Below, piece by piece: positions 8,360 through 21,979 of a stretch of DNA of 64,000 bases. The notes under the pieces are model-generated. The model worked only from the letters and a program-made list of their open reading frames with translations, searched no databases and was not told the origin of the DNA. The stretch covers positions 4,166,001-4,230,000 of the forward strand of contig NZ_CP109487.1 of NCBI RefSeq assembly GCF_036227605.1, read 5' to 3'. Within the stretch, counting starts at the first letter, position 1; each line of letters opens with the position of its first letter. Made by a program: the position numbers and the translations under genes. Source of the stretch: Streptomyces sp. NBC_01439 (GTDB taxonomy: Bacteria > Actinomycetota > Actinomycetes > Streptomycetales > Streptomycetaceae).

Positions 8360-8641
8360 ATGTCCGAAGCCGGAAAGCGCACCCTGCGCACCGTCCTCCA
8401 GAGCGCCCTGGCGATAGCCGTCCTGCTGCCCGCCACCGTGGACGCCTCCGGAATCCCCGCGACCCTCCCCTGGGTGGCCACCGCCCTGGCCGCCGCCGGC
8501 GTCCTCACCCGGGTGATGGCCGTCCCCGGCGTACAGGCCCTGCTGCCCGGCTGGCTGCGCACCGAGCAGCCGTACGACGCCGACCGCGAGCTGCGCGTCC
8601 TGCTCGCCCGCGACCCGCGGGACGAGGAGAACCGCGCGTGA
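8360..8641 (+). CDS. Holin-like small membrane protein
   Basis: 93 residues. The frame is open further upstream, but the real start is ATG at 8360 after GAAAGAAGG. The chain has a short positive N-terminus (MSEAGKRTLRT), a hydrophobic segment around residues 10-27 and a second around 33-50, both short and joined by a Gly/Pro turn, then a charged C-terminus rich in Arg, Asp and Glu. Size, two candidate membrane spans and its position immediately after the endolysin fit a phage holin or a related membrane protein. No family-specific motif is visible, so 'holin-like' is an inference. The gene overlaps the next one (GTGATGG). Confidence 0.5.
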   Translation: MSEAGKRTLRTVLQSALAIAVLLPATVDASGIPATLPWVATALAAAGVLTRVMAVPGVQALLPGWLRTEQPYDADRELRVLLARDPRDEENRA

Positions 8642-8901
8642 TGGAGCCGACCCCGCCCGACCCGCTGTCCGTCGCCGTGGAACTGGAACGGCTCCGCGGC
8701 ACCATGGAAGCCGGCTTCGCCAGGGTCGACGGCTCGCTGGCCCTGCTCGTGCAGCGCAGTGACCAGACCGACCGGCAGCTCGCCGACCACGAGTCACGGC
8801 TCGACGCCCTGGAGCGCTCCCGCTGGCCACTCGCCAGTGTGACCGCGCTCGCGGCCGTTTCCGCGGTCGCCGTCACGGCCTGGCAGATCAGCGCCCAGTA
8901 A
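8638..8901 (+). CDS. XhlA-type small membrane protein (lysis accessory)
   Basis: 87 residues from GTG 8638, or 86 from the adjacent ATG 8641. Residues ~10-60 form a coiled coil (VELERLRGTMEAGFARVDGS, then RQLADHESRLDALERSRW) and residues ~62-83 a single membrane helix (ASVTALAAVSAVAVTAWQI). A soluble coiled coil followed by one C-terminal transmembrane helix is the layout of hemolysin XhlA-like and other phage lysis accessory proteins. It overlaps the preceding holin-like gene by four bases and is the last gene of the tail/lysis block. The closest alternative is a spanin-like or tail-anchoring coil. Confidence 0.5.
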   Translation: MMEPTPPDPLSVAVELERLRGTMEAGFARVDGSLALLVQRSDQTDRQLADHESRLDALERSRWPLASVTALAAVSAVAVTAWQISAQ

Positions 8902-9027
8902 GCCGTCAACAGCCCGTGGACACCGGGGTTCCGGGGCGGCCCGCCCTGCGGGCCGCCCCATCCCGGCGCCCTAAACTGGCGGCTTGCCCGGCCACGGGCG
9001 AAATGTCGACCGGCAGGGAGCAGGCCA

Positions 9028-11499
9028 TTGGAGACCGTGGCACCAGAACCGACCACCGTCGGCTCCCCTCCCCCCGATCGGGACCGGCCGGCGCCCCGCC
9101 GGACCGCCCGGTCGTACGGGCCCCTGCTGGCCTTCCTCGTCACCTCGGCCGCGTTATGCGCGGCCTGGGCCGCACGCGGCACCTACCCCTTCGGTGACAC
9201 CGGCCGCGCCGTCAACGACCAGGCCAACCAGTACGTGCCCTTCCACCGGGCCCTGTGGGACCTCGTCCACGGGCAGGCCGCCGGCGACCTGCTCTTCACC
9301 TGGCGCAGCGGCTTCGGACAGCAGTTCCTGTCCGACTTCCACACCTACCTCGGCAATCCCTTCTCCTGGCTGGCCGTCCTCGTCCCGCGCGCCCACGTCG
9401 ACCTGGCCGTCTTCGCGATCACCCCGATCACGGCGGGCGCCGCCGCCGCGGTGATGACCGTCTACCTCGGCAGGCTGCACCCCGGCCCCTGGTGGCAGCG
9501 CGGCGTCCTCGGAGCGGCCTACGGGCTCTGCGGATGGGCGCTCAGCGACGCCTCGTACATCCCGATGTGGCTGTGGGGCCTGGTCGCGCTCCCGATGCTC
9601 GGCATCGCCGTGGAGTGGTGCCTTCAGGAGCGCCGCTGGCCCGGGGCGGCCCTGCTGGTGACGCTCGCCTGGTACGGGAACTTCTACACCGCGATGATGG
9701 CCACGATCGCCGCCTGCGTGCTGCTGGCCGTCCGGCTGATCACCCTGGACATGACGGGCCGGCAGCGGCTGCGCGCCCTGTGGCGCGCGGCGACGGCCGC
9801 CGGGACCGGGATCCTGCTCACCCTCCCGCTCCTGCTGCCGTCATTCCTGTCGAGCGGCGCCGCGCAGCCCACCAGGGCCGCCGCCTTCGACCCCGTCCGG
9901 ATCGAGGTCTTCCTCTCCGGTCTGATCCCCGCCACCCACCTGTGGGGCGGCCGCCCCCGCCTCTACGTCGCCTCCCTCGGCCTGATCCTCGCGGGCTCGT
10001 TCGTCCTGAACACGTCCGTCGCGAAGAAGACCCGACTGGTGTGGGCGGCCGCGGCCCTGCTCGTCGCCCTCTCGTTCCAGTTCCCGCCCACCCAGTACGT
10101 GTGGCACGGGCTGGCGGTGCCGAACGGCAACCCGTACCGCGAGACCTTCGTCTTCAGCGCGATGGTGGTCGTCCTGGCCTGGCTGGCGCTGGCCGCCCGG
10201 CCGCGCCCGCTCCATCTCGCCCTGGCCGCGGCCCTGTTGGTCACGGCCGCCTTCGTGCTGCGCCGCACCGACGATTTCGGCGGCTGGACCTGGCCCGCCG
10301 TACTGGGCGGCGGCGCGCTCTCCCTGCTGGCCCTGGTGCTGCTGGGCCTCGGCGAGAAGCGCCGCCGCCTGATCCCGGTGGCCGCGGTCCTGATGGTGGG
10401 AGCGGTCTTCGCCGAGTCCACCGTCGCCGCGGCGAACGCGGACGCCCGCCGCTCCCGCGAACGCTGGGCGAAGCCGATCCCCACCTCGAACCGGTCAATC
10501 GCCGGACACCTCGACGCCGTCCGGGGCGTGGCCGGCTGGCCCGCCTACCGGACCGACTCCGGCGCGCCGCAGACCTCGTACAACGACGCCCTGGCGCTGC
10601 GCGCCGAGGGGCCGCAGTCCTACAGCAGCTACCTCCCGGCGGCCACGTACAAGGCGCTGGAACCCCTCGGCTACGGCTACAAGAACGACGGCCGAACCTT
10701 CTTCGGCGCCGACAGCCCGGTCCTCGACGCGATCTTCTCGATCGGCGCCCGGGTGCGCCCGGGGACCGCTCCGGGCACCTGGACGGCCGCGAAGTTCCCC
10801 GCGCCCCCGCTGGTGACGCTCCGCACCGGCCCCTACACCTCGCCCAACCCGCAGGACAGCGTCTACGCCCGCCAGGAGAACGCGCTGGGCGCCACCGTCC
10901 ACGAGGTCCCCCCGGTCACCCGCGGCGGCAGCGCCTCCGAGCAGACCTACGCCGCCCGCTGCACGCCCGGCTCCCGGGCCTACTGGTACTCCCCCGCCCT
11001 GTACGGCACCGTCCTCGCCGGCGGCACGGAGAAGCTGCTGAAGGACCGGATGGCCGGGGTCACCCCGCTGGGCCCGGTCCCCGCCTCCGGCCTGGTCAAG
11101 GTGACCGTACGCACCCGCACCCGGGGCGCCGACGCCGGCGCGCACCCGCTGGGCTGTCTGGACCGCGCGGCCCTCGACCGGGCCGTCGCGCACCTGAAGG
11201 CAACCGGCGCCACCGCGGTGCGGACCGGCGGCCACGACATCGAGGCCACCCTCCCCGAGGGCGCCCGGGGCACCGCCGTCTTCGCGATGACGGACGTCCC
11301 CGGCTGGCGCTGCTCGGCCCCGGTCGAGGACTTCCACGGCCTGGTCTCCGTGGCCCTCCCCGAAGGCACGCGGAAGGTCTCCTGCACCTTCACCCCGAAG
11401 GGCCTCGCCCCCGGCCTGGCCGGAGGCGCCCTCGGCCTCCTCGCCCTCGCCTCGGTCACGGTGGCCGGCCTGCGCCGCCGCCGCGCCGAGGGCCCCTGA
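9028..11499 (+). CDS. YfhO-family polytopic membrane protein
   Basis: 823 residues from a TTG start at 9028 with CAGGGAGCAGG upstream (a GTG at 9037 is the alternative). About a dozen hydrophobic segments occupy residues ~30-480. A large extracytoplasmic C-terminal domain follows, ending in a last membrane helix (LAGGALGLLALASVTVAGL) and an Arg-rich tail. Landmarks of the family are DTGRAVNDQANQYVPFHRALWD and WRSGFGQQFLSDFHTYLGNPFSW (shortened here), as in YfhO and related GT-C-fold proteins linked to polyprenyl-sugar transfer onto lipoteichoic or other cell-wall polymers. Codon 43 is TTA (9154-9156), rare in Streptomyces, implying bldA-dependent expression. The gene converges with rpoC. The family is fairly clear; the substrate is not. 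Confidence 0.75.
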   Translation: METVAPEPTTVGSPPPDRDRPAPRRTARSYGPLLAFLVTSAALCAAWAARGTYPFGDTGRAVNDQANQYVPFHRALWDLVHGQAAGDLLFTWRSGFGQQFLSDFHTYLGNPFSWLAVLVPRAHVDLAVFAITPITAGAAAAVMTVYLGRLHPGPWWQRGVLGAAYGLCGWALSDASYIPMWLWGLVALPMLGIAVEWCLQERRWPGAALLVTLAWYGNFYTAMMATIAACVLLAVRLITLDMTGRQRLRALWRAATAAGTGILLTLPLLLPSFLSSGAAQPTRAAAFDPVRIEVFLSGLIPATHLWGGRPRLYVASLGLILAGSFVLNTSVAKKTRLVWAAAALLVALSFQFPPTQYVWHGLAVPNGNPYRETFVFSAMVVVLAWLALAARPRPLHLALAAALLVTAAFVLRRTDDFGGWTWPAVLGGGALSLLALVLLGLGEKRRRLIPVAAVLMVGAVFAESTVAAANADARRSRERWAKPIPTSNRSIAGHLDAVRGVAGWPAYRTDSGAPQTSYNDALALRAEGPQSYSSYLPAATYKALEPLGYGYKNDGRTFFGADSPVLDAIFSIGARVRPGTAPGTWTAAKFPAPPLVTLRTGPYTSPNPQDSVYARQENALGATVHEVPPVTRGGSASEQTYAARCTPGSRAYWYSPALYGTVLAGGTEKLLKDRMAGVTPLGPVPASGLVKVTVRTRTRGADAGAHPLGCLDRAALDRAVAHLKATGATAVRTGGHDIEATLPEGARGTAVFAMTDVPGWRCSAPVEDFHGLVSVALPEGTRKVSCTFTPKGLAPGLAGGALGLLALASVTVAGLRRRRAEGP

Positions 11500-11543
11500 C
11501 CGGGTCCCGGCGGGTACGCCCTTCACGGGACCTCGGAAACGAG

Positions 11544-11583
11544 GAAGCCCCCCACCGCTCCTCACGGAGTGGCGGGGGGCTTC
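11544..11583. terminator. Bidirectional terminator between yfhO-like gene and rpoC
   Basis: An 18-base-pair stem (GAAGCCCCCCACCGCTCC with GGAGTGGCGGGGGGCTTC) closes a TCAC loop, with one mismatch and one wobble. On the plus strand TTCTTCTT follows; on the minus strand it is followed by TCGTTTCC. It can therefore serve both converging transcripts. Confidence 0.85.
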
Positions 11584-11596
11584 TTCTTACGAGCTC

Positions 11597-15496
<3,900 letters not shown>

Positions 15497-15593
15497 TGTG
15501 CGTCAATCCCTCTTTCGGGGTCGAGTCTCAATCATGGTCTGAACGGTCCCGGGGATGACGGGGGGCTCTTGAGCGAGCCCCCCGTCAGGCCCG

Positions 15594-18500
15594 TCAGACC
15601 TCTTCGACGCTGCTCGGCTCGCGCCGGGACAGGTCGATACCGAGCTCCTCCGCCGCGCGGAAGACGTCCTCGTCGGTGTCGCGCATCTCGATGGACATGC
15701 CGTCCGAGGACAGCACCTCCACGTTGAGGCAGAGCGACTGCATTTCCTTGATGAGCACCTTGAAGGACTCGGGAATGCCCGGCTCGGGGATGTTCTCGCC
15801 CTTGACGATGGCCTCGTAGACCTTCACGCGGCCGGTGACGTCGTCGGACTTGATGGTCAGCAGCTCCTGGAGGGCGTAAGCGGCGCCATAAGCCTCGAGC
15901 GCCCACACCTCCATCTCACCGAAGCGCTGGCCACCGAACTGTGCCTTACCACCCAGCGGCTGCTGCGTGATCATCGAGTACGGACCGGTCGACCGAGCGT
16001 GGAGCTTGTCGTCGACCAGGTGGTGGAGCTTGAGGATGTACATGTACCCGATGGAGATCGGGTCCGGGAACGGCTCGCCGGAGCGGCCGTCGAACAGGCG
16101 CGCCTTACCGGACGGGAGGACCAGGCGGTCACCGTCGCGGTTCGGGATGGTGTGCTCGAACAGGCCGGCGAGCTCATCCTCGCGGGCACCGTCGAACACG
16201 GGGGTGGCGACGTTGGTACCGGGCTCGACGCGGTCGGCCCCGATGACCTTCAGACGCTCGGCCCACTCCTCGCCGAGCCCGGAGACGTCCCAGCCGCGGC
16301 TGGCGAGCCAGCCGAGGTGGATCTCCAGGACCTGTCCCGGGTTCATTCGGGACGGGACACCCAGCGGGTTCAGGATGATGTCGACCGGCGTGCCGTCCTC
16401 AAGGAAGGGCATGTCCTCGATCGGAAGGATCTTGGAGATGACACCCTTGTTGCCGTGACGGCCGGCGAGCTTGTCACCATCGGTGATCTTGCGCTTCTGG
16501 GCGACGTAGACGCGGACCAGCTGGTTCACGCCCGGAGGAAGCTCGTCGCCCTCCTCGCGGTCGAAGACGCGGACACCGATGACCTTGCCGATCTCACCGT
16601 GAGGAACCTTGAGCGAGGTGTCGCGCACCTCGCGGGCCTTCTCACCGAAGATCGCGCGGAGCAGGCGCTCCTCCGGGGTCAGCTCGGTCTCGCCCTTGGG
16701 CGTGACCTTGCCGACCAGGATGTCGCCGGCGACGACGTCCGCACCGATGCGGATGATGCCGCGCTCGTCGAGGTCGGCGAGGACCTCTTCGGAGACGTTC
16801 GGGATGTCCCGGGTGATCTCCTCGGGGCCCAGCTTGGTGTCACGGGCGTCGACCTCGTGCTCCTCGATGTGGATCGAGGAGAGGACGTCGTCCTGCACGA
16901 GGCGCTGCGACAGGATGATCGCGTCCTCGTAGTTGTGACCTTCCCACGGCATGAACGCGACGAGCAGGTTCTTGCCGAGGGCCATTTCGCCCTCTTCGGT
17001 CGCGGGACCGTCGGCGAGGACCTGGGACTCGATGATCCGGTCACCCTCGTTGACGATGACCTTCTGGTTGACCGAGGTGCCCTGGTTCGAGCGGGAGAAC
17101 TTGGCGACGCGGTACGTGGTGTACGTGCCGTCGTCGTTGGCGACGGTGATGTAGTCGGCCGAGACCTCCTGGACGACACCGTCCTTCTCCGCACGGATCG
17201 AGTCACCGGCGTCGACCGCACAGCGGTACTCCATGCCGGTGCCCACCAGCGGGGCCTCCGCCTTGATGAGCGGAACGGCCTGGCGCATCATGTTCGCGCC
17301 CATGAGGGCACGGTTGGCGTCGTCGTGCTCCAGGAAGGGGATCATCGCGGTCGCGACGGACACCATCTGGCGCGGGGAGACGTCCATGTAGTCGACGTCG
17401 TCGCCGGCGATGTAGTCGATCTCGCCGCCACGACGGCGCACCAGCACGCGGTTCTCGGTGAAGCGCATGTCCTCGGACAGGCCGGCGTTGGCCTGGGCGA
17501 TGACGAAGCGGTCTTCCTCGTCGGCCGTCAGGTAGTCGACCTCGTCGGTGACGACACCGTCGATGACCTTGCGGTACGGGGTCTCGACGAAACCGAACGC
17601 GTTGACGCGACCGTAGGAGGCGAGCGAGCCGATCAGACCGATGTTCGGGCCTTCAGGGGTCTCGATCGGGCACATGCGGCCGTAGTGCGACGGGTGGACG
17701 TCACGGACCTCGAAGCCGGCCCGCTCACGGGACAGACCGCCGGGGCCCAGCGCCGACAGGCGGCGCTTGTGGGTCAGGCCCGAGAGCGGGTTGTTCTGGT
17801 CCATGAACTGCGACAGCTGGCTGGTGCCGAAGAACTCCTTGATGGAGGCGACGACCGGCCGGATGTTGATCAGGGTCTGCGGCGTGATGGCCTCGACGTC
17901 CTGGGTCGTCATGCGCTCGCGGACGACGCGCTCCATACGAGCCAGACCCGTGCGGACCTGGTTCTGGATGAGCTCGCCGACGTTGCGCAGACGACGGTTG
18001 CCGAAGTGGTCGATGTCATCGGTCTCGACCACGATCGAACGGCCGGACTCGCCGGTCGTCTCGGTCTCGCCGGCGTGCAGCTTGACCAGGTACTTGATCG
18101 TCGCGATGACGTCGTCGGTGGTGAGCACACCGGCGTCGAGCGGCTCGTCGGCGCCGAGCTTCTTGTTCACCTTGTAGCGGCCGACCTTGGCGAGGTCGTA
18201 GCGCTTCGGGTTGAAGTAGAGGTTCTCGAGCAGCGTCTGAGCGGCCTCGCGGGTCGGCGGTTCGCCCGGACGCAGCTTGCGGTAGATGTCGAGCAGCGCG
18301 TCGTCCTGACCCTGGGTGTGGTCCTTCTCCAGGGTGGCGCGCATGGACTCGTACTCGCCGAACTCCTCGAGGATCTGCTCGGTGGTCCAGCCGAGAGCCT
18401 TCAGGAGGACGGTGACGGACTGCTTGCGCTTGCGGTCGATGCGGACACCGACCATGTCGCGCTTGTCGATCTCCATCTCCAGCCAGGCACCCCGGGACGG

Positions 18501-19076
18501 GATGATCTTGGCGGAGAAGATGTCCTTGTCGGACGTCTTGTCGATGGAGGAGTCGAAGTAGACACCAGGGGAGCGGACAAGCTGCGACACGACGACACGC
18601 TCGGTGCCGTTGATGACGAAGGTGCCCTTGTTGGTCATGAGCGGGAAGTCGCCCATGAAGACCGTCTGAGACTTGATCTCTCCGGTCTCGTTGTTCGTGA
18701 ACTCGGCGGTGACGAACAGCGGAGCCGCGTACGTGAAGTCGCGCTCCTTGCACTCGTCGACAGAGTTCTTCGCCGGCTCGAAACGGTGGTCGCGGAAGGT
18801 CAGCGACATCGACCCGGAGAAGTCCTCGATCGGCGAGATCTCCTCGAAGATCTCTTCCAGACCGGACTTGGTGGGGACGTCCTGTCCACTCTCAAGCGCC
18901 GACTCGACGCGAGACTTCCAGGCGGCATTGCCGAGAAGCCAGTCAAAGCTCTCGGTCTGCAGCGCCAGGAGGTTCGGAACCTCGAGGGGCTCCTTGATCT
19001 TTGCAAAGGAGATGCGCAGCGGGGCGGTGCTGGCACCGTTGTTCGTATTGGTCGAGGCGTTGCGCGAGGCGGCCAA
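15594..19076 (-). CDS. rpoB: DNA-directed RNA polymerase subunit beta
   Basis: 1160 residues. The frame is open upstream to 19157, but the start is set at TTG 19076 because GGAAGGA lies eight bases before it and the N-terminus ([14 protein letters not shown]) then matches Streptomyces RpoB. The rifampicin-resistance region, about residues 412-445 ([31 protein letters not shown]), has wild-type D, H and S at the three classic positions, so target-based rifampicin resistance is not expected. Later conserved parts include GRHGNKGV and [20 protein letters not shown] (shortened). It is followed by rpoC after 97 bases and preceded by a 576-base gap that separates it from rplL. Confidence 0.98.
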   Translation of the reverse strand: MAASRNASTNTNNGASTAPLRISFAKIKEPLEVPNLLALQTESFDWLLGNAAWKSRVESALESGQDVPTKSGLEEIFEEISPIEDFSGSMSLTFRDHRFEPAKNSVDECKERDFTYAAPLFVTAEFTNNETGEIKSQTVFMGDFPLMTNKGTFVINGTERVVVSQLVRSPGVYFDSSIDKTSDKDIFSAKIIPSRGAWLEMEIDKRDMVGVRIDRKRKQSVTVLLKALGWTTEQILEEFGEYESMRATLEKDHTQGQDDALLDIYRKLRPGEPPTREAAQTLLENLYFNPKRYDLAKVGRYKVNKKLGADEPLDAGVLTTDDVIATIKYLVKLHAGETETTGESGRSIVVETDDIDHFGNRRLRNVGELIQNQVRTGLARMERVVRERMTTQDVEAITPQTLINIRPVVASIKEFFGTSQLSQFMDQNNPLSGLTHKRRLSALGPGGLSRERAGFEVRDVHPSHYGRMCPIETPEGPNIGLIGSLASYGRVNAFGFVETPYRKVIDGVVTDEVDYLTADEEDRFVIAQANAGLSEDMRFTENRVLVRRRGGEIDYIAGDDVDYMDVSPRQMVSVATAMIPFLEHDDANRALMGANMMRQAVPLIKAEAPLVGTGMEYRCAVDAGDSIRAEKDGVVQEVSADYITVANDDGTYTTYRVAKFSRSNQGTSVNQKVIVNEGDRIIESQVLADGPATEEGEMALGKNLLVAFMPWEGHNYEDAIILSQRLVQDDVLSSIHIEEHEVDARDTKLGPEEITRDIPNVSEEVLADLDERGIIRIGADVVAGDILVGKVTPKGETELTPEERLLRAIFGEKAREVRDTSLKVPHGEIGKVIGVRVFDREEGDELPPGVNQLVRVYVAQKRKITDGDKLAGRHGNKGVISKILPIEDMPFLEDGTPVDIILNPLGVPSRMNPGQVLEIHLGWLASRGWDVSGLGEEWAERLKVIGADRVEPGTNVATPVFDGAREDELAGLFEHTIPNRDGDRLVLPSGKARLFDGRSGEPFPDPISIGYMYILKLHHLVDDKLHARSTGPYSMITQQPLGGKAQFGGQRFGEMEVWALEAYGAAYALQELLTIKSDDVTGRVKVYEAIVKGENIPEPGIPESFKVLIKEMQSLCLNVEVLSSDGMSIEMRDTDEDVFRAAEELGIDLSRREPSSVEEV

Positions 19077-19652
19077 GAGGGGGTCCTTCCGAGGGCTCGG
19101 ACTCACTACGCGCGTACCGGTCCCAGCAGACACAGAAGACAAGCCCCCCGAATCCAACCGAAAAGGCCAGGTCAGGGCGGGTCAATCAAGTGTGCTCAAG
19201 CGTGGGCATGTCCCTGGCGACGGGCAGGGGACAGCTAACAGGCAGCGCAAAGGGTCAGTGTAGCCACTCGGCTCACTGATGTCCAGACCAGGTTTCCGGA
19301 AACCGGCAACAGGCCTTCCCCATGTCGTTCAACCAACACTGTGTCCCACGCTGCGGCGCCCGTACACGTGCACAGAGCGCGTATCAGTACTGCCCTCTTC
19401 GTAGTCGATCCATGCCTCGGATCCCGGATCCAGGTGGTCGACCTCTCGACGGGACTGAGAATTGCGCGCCGCGTCCCGTTCGTCAAGGCCCCCTGCTCCG
19501 AGCGGATCATCTTCGGACCCTGCGTCGGAGCAACGATGATCACCCTACTCCCCAACGGGACCAGGGCAAGTCAGGCACTACGGGTACGCCAAAGGGCGAC
19601 CACCCTTACGGGTGATCGCCCTTGGTTGAGGCCCTGGAGGGCCTCAGAGGTG
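19077..19652 (-). promoter_or_regulatory. rplL-rpoB intergenic leader region
   Basis: 576 bases without a convincing gene. Read on the minus strand, it begins with a stable hairpin behind rplL (19592-19623) plus a second small stem (GAGGCCC/GGGCCTC at 19628-19645). It then runs ~500 bases to the rpoB Shine-Dalgarno. Partial termination between rplL and rpoB and a separate promoter for rpoBC are known in other bacteria; a gap of this length leaves room for both. I could not single out one promoter. Confidence 0.5.
19592..19623 (-). terminator. Hairpin behind rplL (terminator or attenuator)
   Basis: Stem AAGGGCGA-CACCC pairs with GGGTG-TCGCCCTT around a TTAC loop, with one internal mismatch. 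There is no long U-run on the minus strand, so partial termination before rpoBC is more likely than complete termination. Confidence 0.6.
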
Positions 19653-20036
19653 TTACTTGACCTCGACAGCCGCGCCGGCAGCCTTGAGGGCCTCGGCGGC
19701 CTTGTCAGCGGCCTCCTTGGCGACCTTCTCGAGGACCGGCTTCGGGGCGCCGTCCACGAGGTCCTTGGCCTCCTTCAGACCCAGGGAGGTCAGCTCGCGC
19801 ACGACCTTGATGACCTGGATCTTCTTGTCGCCGGCACCGGTGAGGATGACGTCGAACTCGTCCTGCTCCTCGACGGCGTCGGCAACGGCGCCCGGGCCGG
19901 CCGGACCGGCAACGGCGACGGCCGCGGCGGCGGTGACGTCGAACTTCTCCTCGAAGGCCTTAACGAACTCGGAGAGCTCGATGAGGGTCATCTCCTCGAA
20001 CTGGGCGAGGAGGTCGTCCTGAGAGAGCTTCGCCAT
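19653..20036 (-). CDS. rplL: 50S ribosomal protein L7/L12
   Basis: 127 residues from ATG 20036; the frame is open a few codons further, but the normal N-terminus is [16 protein letters not shown]. The N-terminal dimerisation helices (to ~residue 37) are followed by the Ala/Gly/Pro-rich hinge [14 protein letters not shown] and the C-terminal factor-binding domain ([34 protein letters not shown]). It forms the stalk that recruits and stimulates translational GTPases. It is encoded just behind rplJ, whose product anchors it to the ribosome. Confidence 0.97.
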   Translation of the reverse strand: MAKLSQDDLLAQFEEMTLIELSEFVKAFEEKFDVTAAAAVAVAGPAGPGAVADAVEEQDEFDVILTGAGDKKIQVIKVVRELTSLGLKEAKDLVDGAPKPVLEKVAKEAADKAAEALKAAGAAVEVK

Positions 20037-20146
20037 GATGGGCGATCCTTCCACTAATTCGGCAGGTGCCGGATGTATATAGAGGCGGGCGTAACGGCCC
20101 GCTACGACCCACGCACTAGGCGGCGCGGATCAGTGCGCGAGCCGAA

Positions 20147-20677
20147 TTACTCGGCACCGCCCTGCTCGGCGAGCTTGACGCGAAGCGCTTCCGCGGTGCG
20201 GACGAACTTCGACGGCAGCGCCTGGAAGAGCGAGGCAGCCTGAGACTGCTTGCCCTTGAACGCGCCGGCCAGCTTGCTGAGCAGAACCTCGCGGGACTCG
20301 AGGTCCGCAAGCTTCTTGATCTCATCGGCGGTGAGCGCCTTACCATCAAGGACACCCGCCTTGATGATGAGGTTCGGGTTGTCCTTGGCGAAGTCACGCA
20401 GGCTCTTCGCCGACTCCACCGGGTCACCGGTGATGAAGGCGACCGCGGTCGGACCAGCGAAGTGCTCGTCCAGCGCGGTGATCCCGGCCTGGTTGGCCGC
20501 AATCTTGGTCAGCGTGTTCTTCACCACGGCGTACTGGGCGTTCTCACCAAGGGAGCGACGCAGCGTCTTGAGCTGCGCGACGGTGAGACCCCGGTACTCG
20601 GTCAGCACGGCGGCGTTCGAGCTCTGGAACGCGTCCTTGAGCTCGGCTACCGATGCAGCCTTGTTGGGCGTCGGCAT
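20147..20677 (-). CDS. rplJ: 50S ribosomal protein L10
   Basis: 176 residues; ATG at 20677 with a strong GGAAGGAGG ribosome-binding site. [31 protein letters not shown] and [13 protein letters not shown] are standard L10 landmarks. The C-terminal helices carry the L7/L12 dimers. It is preceded by a 240-base structured leader of the kind through which the L10-L12 complex represses its own mRNA. It is co-transcribed with rplL, 110 bases downstream. Confidence 0.97.
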   Translation of the reverse strand: MPTPNKAASVAELKDAFQSSNAAVLTEYRGLTVAQLKTLRRSLGENAQYAVVKNTLTKIAANQAGITALDEHFAGPTAVAFITGDPVESAKSLRDFAKDNPNLIIKAGVLDGKALTADEIKKLADLESREVLLSKLAGAFKGKQSQAASLFQALPSKFVRTAEALRVKLAEQGGAE

Positions 20678-20699
20678 GGTGCGTTCGCCTCCTTCCGGG

Positions 20700-20900
20700 T
20701 GATGAGGACCGCTCAGAAGGGGCTAAACAAGAAACGCCCCGGCGCAGGCGCCAGGGCGTAGCTCAACCGGAACGAATTCCGGGAACCTTCCACAGTCACC
20801 TACGCGGGTCGTCCGCATTCAACGGATCCTTCGGCCACCGAACCCTTGCGGGCACGGCAACGACCAGCGGTCTTTGGCTTCTGGGGAAGACTACGTGAAG
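20700..20900 (-). ncRNA. rplJ (L10) mRNA leader, approximate extent
   Basis: The region upstream of rplJ contains several paired stretches when read on the minus strand. The strongest is a near-perfect 26-base hairpin at 20734-20759. L10 leaders that bind the L10(L12) complex are known in many bacteria and lie at this position. The boundaries are inferred and the fold was not computed. Confidence 0.5.
20734..20759 (-). terminator. Attenuator-like hairpin in the rplJ leader
   Basis: On the minus strand ACGCCCTGGCGC-CT-GCGCCGGGGCGT forms a stem of 12 pairs with one wobble. It is immediately followed by TTCTTGTTT, which resembles an intrinsic terminator inside a leader. Confidence 0.6.
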
Positions 20901-20923
20901 GGGTGCAGCCGAGGCAAATCGCC

Positions 20924-21835
20924 TCAGGAGCTGAGGTCCAGGCCGCCCAGTCCGGCGTCCCGGAGCGTCTTGTCGGCCTCCTTCAGGTCCTCGTCGGCCT
21001 GCTTGAGCTTGCGGTCGGTCTCCTTCATCACGTCGTCGAACGAGACCACCTGGTCGGCCGGCGGGGCCTCGACGGCCGCGGCCTTGCCGAATTCGGAGAA
21101 CGTGGCCGTGGTCTTCGTCGTGTCCTTGCCGTCCGCGCTCACGATCTCCGCGCGCACCGGGTACCCGTCCTTGCCGATCCACAGGTCCACCTCGACGGTG
21201 GTGAGGTGCTTCACGGATTCGTGCAGGTACTGGCGGTTCGCCTCCTGCATGACCTTGGTGGACTCGTCCGCCTTGAGTAGGTCCGCGGTGGTGAGGCTGG
21301 CCTTGTAGTGCTCGGCGTCGATGCCCTCGGCCGTCTTCTCGGCGCCTACGTGCGCGGCCTTCTCCTGGCCCAGCAGCATGGCGAGGTACTCGGCCGGGTC
21401 GTCGTTGAGCCGGACCCCGGCCTTGCCGTCCTTGGCCAGGTCCATGCTCATCCAGGTCTTGCCCATCAGCGGCTCGCCCATGGCGGTGTAGACCATGTCG
21501 CCGATCATGACCGAGCGGGTGTCGGGCTTCTCGCTCTTCAGGACCACGTCATGACTGGACGGGTACCAGCCCTTGGTGCCGGACTGGCCGCTGGTCTTGC
21601 CGTCGCCCTTGGCGATCGACAGCTCCGCCTTGGCGAACTTCGCGGCCACCGTCTTCAGGTAGGACGCCTTCACCGCCTCCACGGGCGAGTGCGCCTGCTC
21701 GGCGGCGGCCTTGCCCCCGTCGGCCTTGCCGGTGCCCCCGTCGGCCTTGTCGCCACCGCAGGCCGTGAGGCCACCCACGAGCAGTGCGGTGCCCGCCACT
21801 GCGATACCGGCCCGGGTCCGGACAGCCTTGTTCAT
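20924..21835 (-). CDS. Secreted lipoprotein, LppX/LprG-like fold suspected
   Basis: 303 residues. A signal peptide with lipobox (residues 1-26: basic start, VAGTALLVGGLTAC) makes Cys26 the probable lipidation site. A short Asp/Gly/Lys linker follows. The mature domain has the layout I associate with the LppX_LprAFG-type beta half-barrel (DMVYTAMGEPLMGKTWMSMD, VEVDLWIGKDGYPVRAEIVS, shortened). The C-terminal 50 residues after VVSFDDVMKETD are a Lys/Asp/Glu-rich helix that could be a coiled coil. It is one of two related lipoprotein genes between rplA and rplJ, a Streptomyces feature. The second copy is interrupted. The function of the pair is unknown to me; lipid or glycolipid carriage is only an inference from the fold. 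Confidence 0.75.
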   Translation of the reverse strand: MNKAVRTRAGIAVAGTALLVGGLTACGGDKADGGTGKADGGKAAAEQAHSPVEAVKASYLKTVAAKFAKAELSIAKGDGKTSGQSGTKGWYPSSHDVVLKSEKPDTRSVMIGDMVYTAMGEPLMGKTWMSMDLAKDGKAGVRLNDDPAEYLAMLLGQEKAAHVGAEKTAEGIDAEHYKASLTTADLLKADESTKVMQEANRQYLHESVKHLTTVEVDLWIGKDGYPVRAEIVSADGKDTTKTTATFSEFGKAAAVEAPPADQVVSFDDVMKETDRKLKQADEDLKEADKTLRDAGLGGLDLSS

Positions 21836-21914
21836 CTGGTCTCCCCCATGTGTGGATCTCCGTACGGCCCCATGGCCCTACGCGAAGATCTCGAGTCCCC
21901 GCATCCATGACGAA

Positions 21915-21957
21915 ACCGGGCCTCCGGGCTCCCGGAAGGGGAGACGGACGGCCCGGT
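21915..21957 (-). terminator. Possible terminator behind the interrupted lipoprotein gene
   Basis: ACCGGGCC and GGCCCGGT form an 8-pair outer stem, and on the minus strand TTTCG follows. The inner part is less regular. Confidence 0.5.
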
Positions 21958-21979
21958 CTCGGGCGTGCGCGGGGCGTGG

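Noticed and set aside
17700..17840. Possible rifampicin-resistance change in rpoB
   Set aside because: The region [20 protein letters not shown] and [11 protein letters not shown] is wild type at the classic positions.
15999..19238. A 1079-codon open frame on the plus strand opposite rpoB
   Set aside because: Antisense of rpoB for the same reason; no ribosome-binding site and no recognisable domain.
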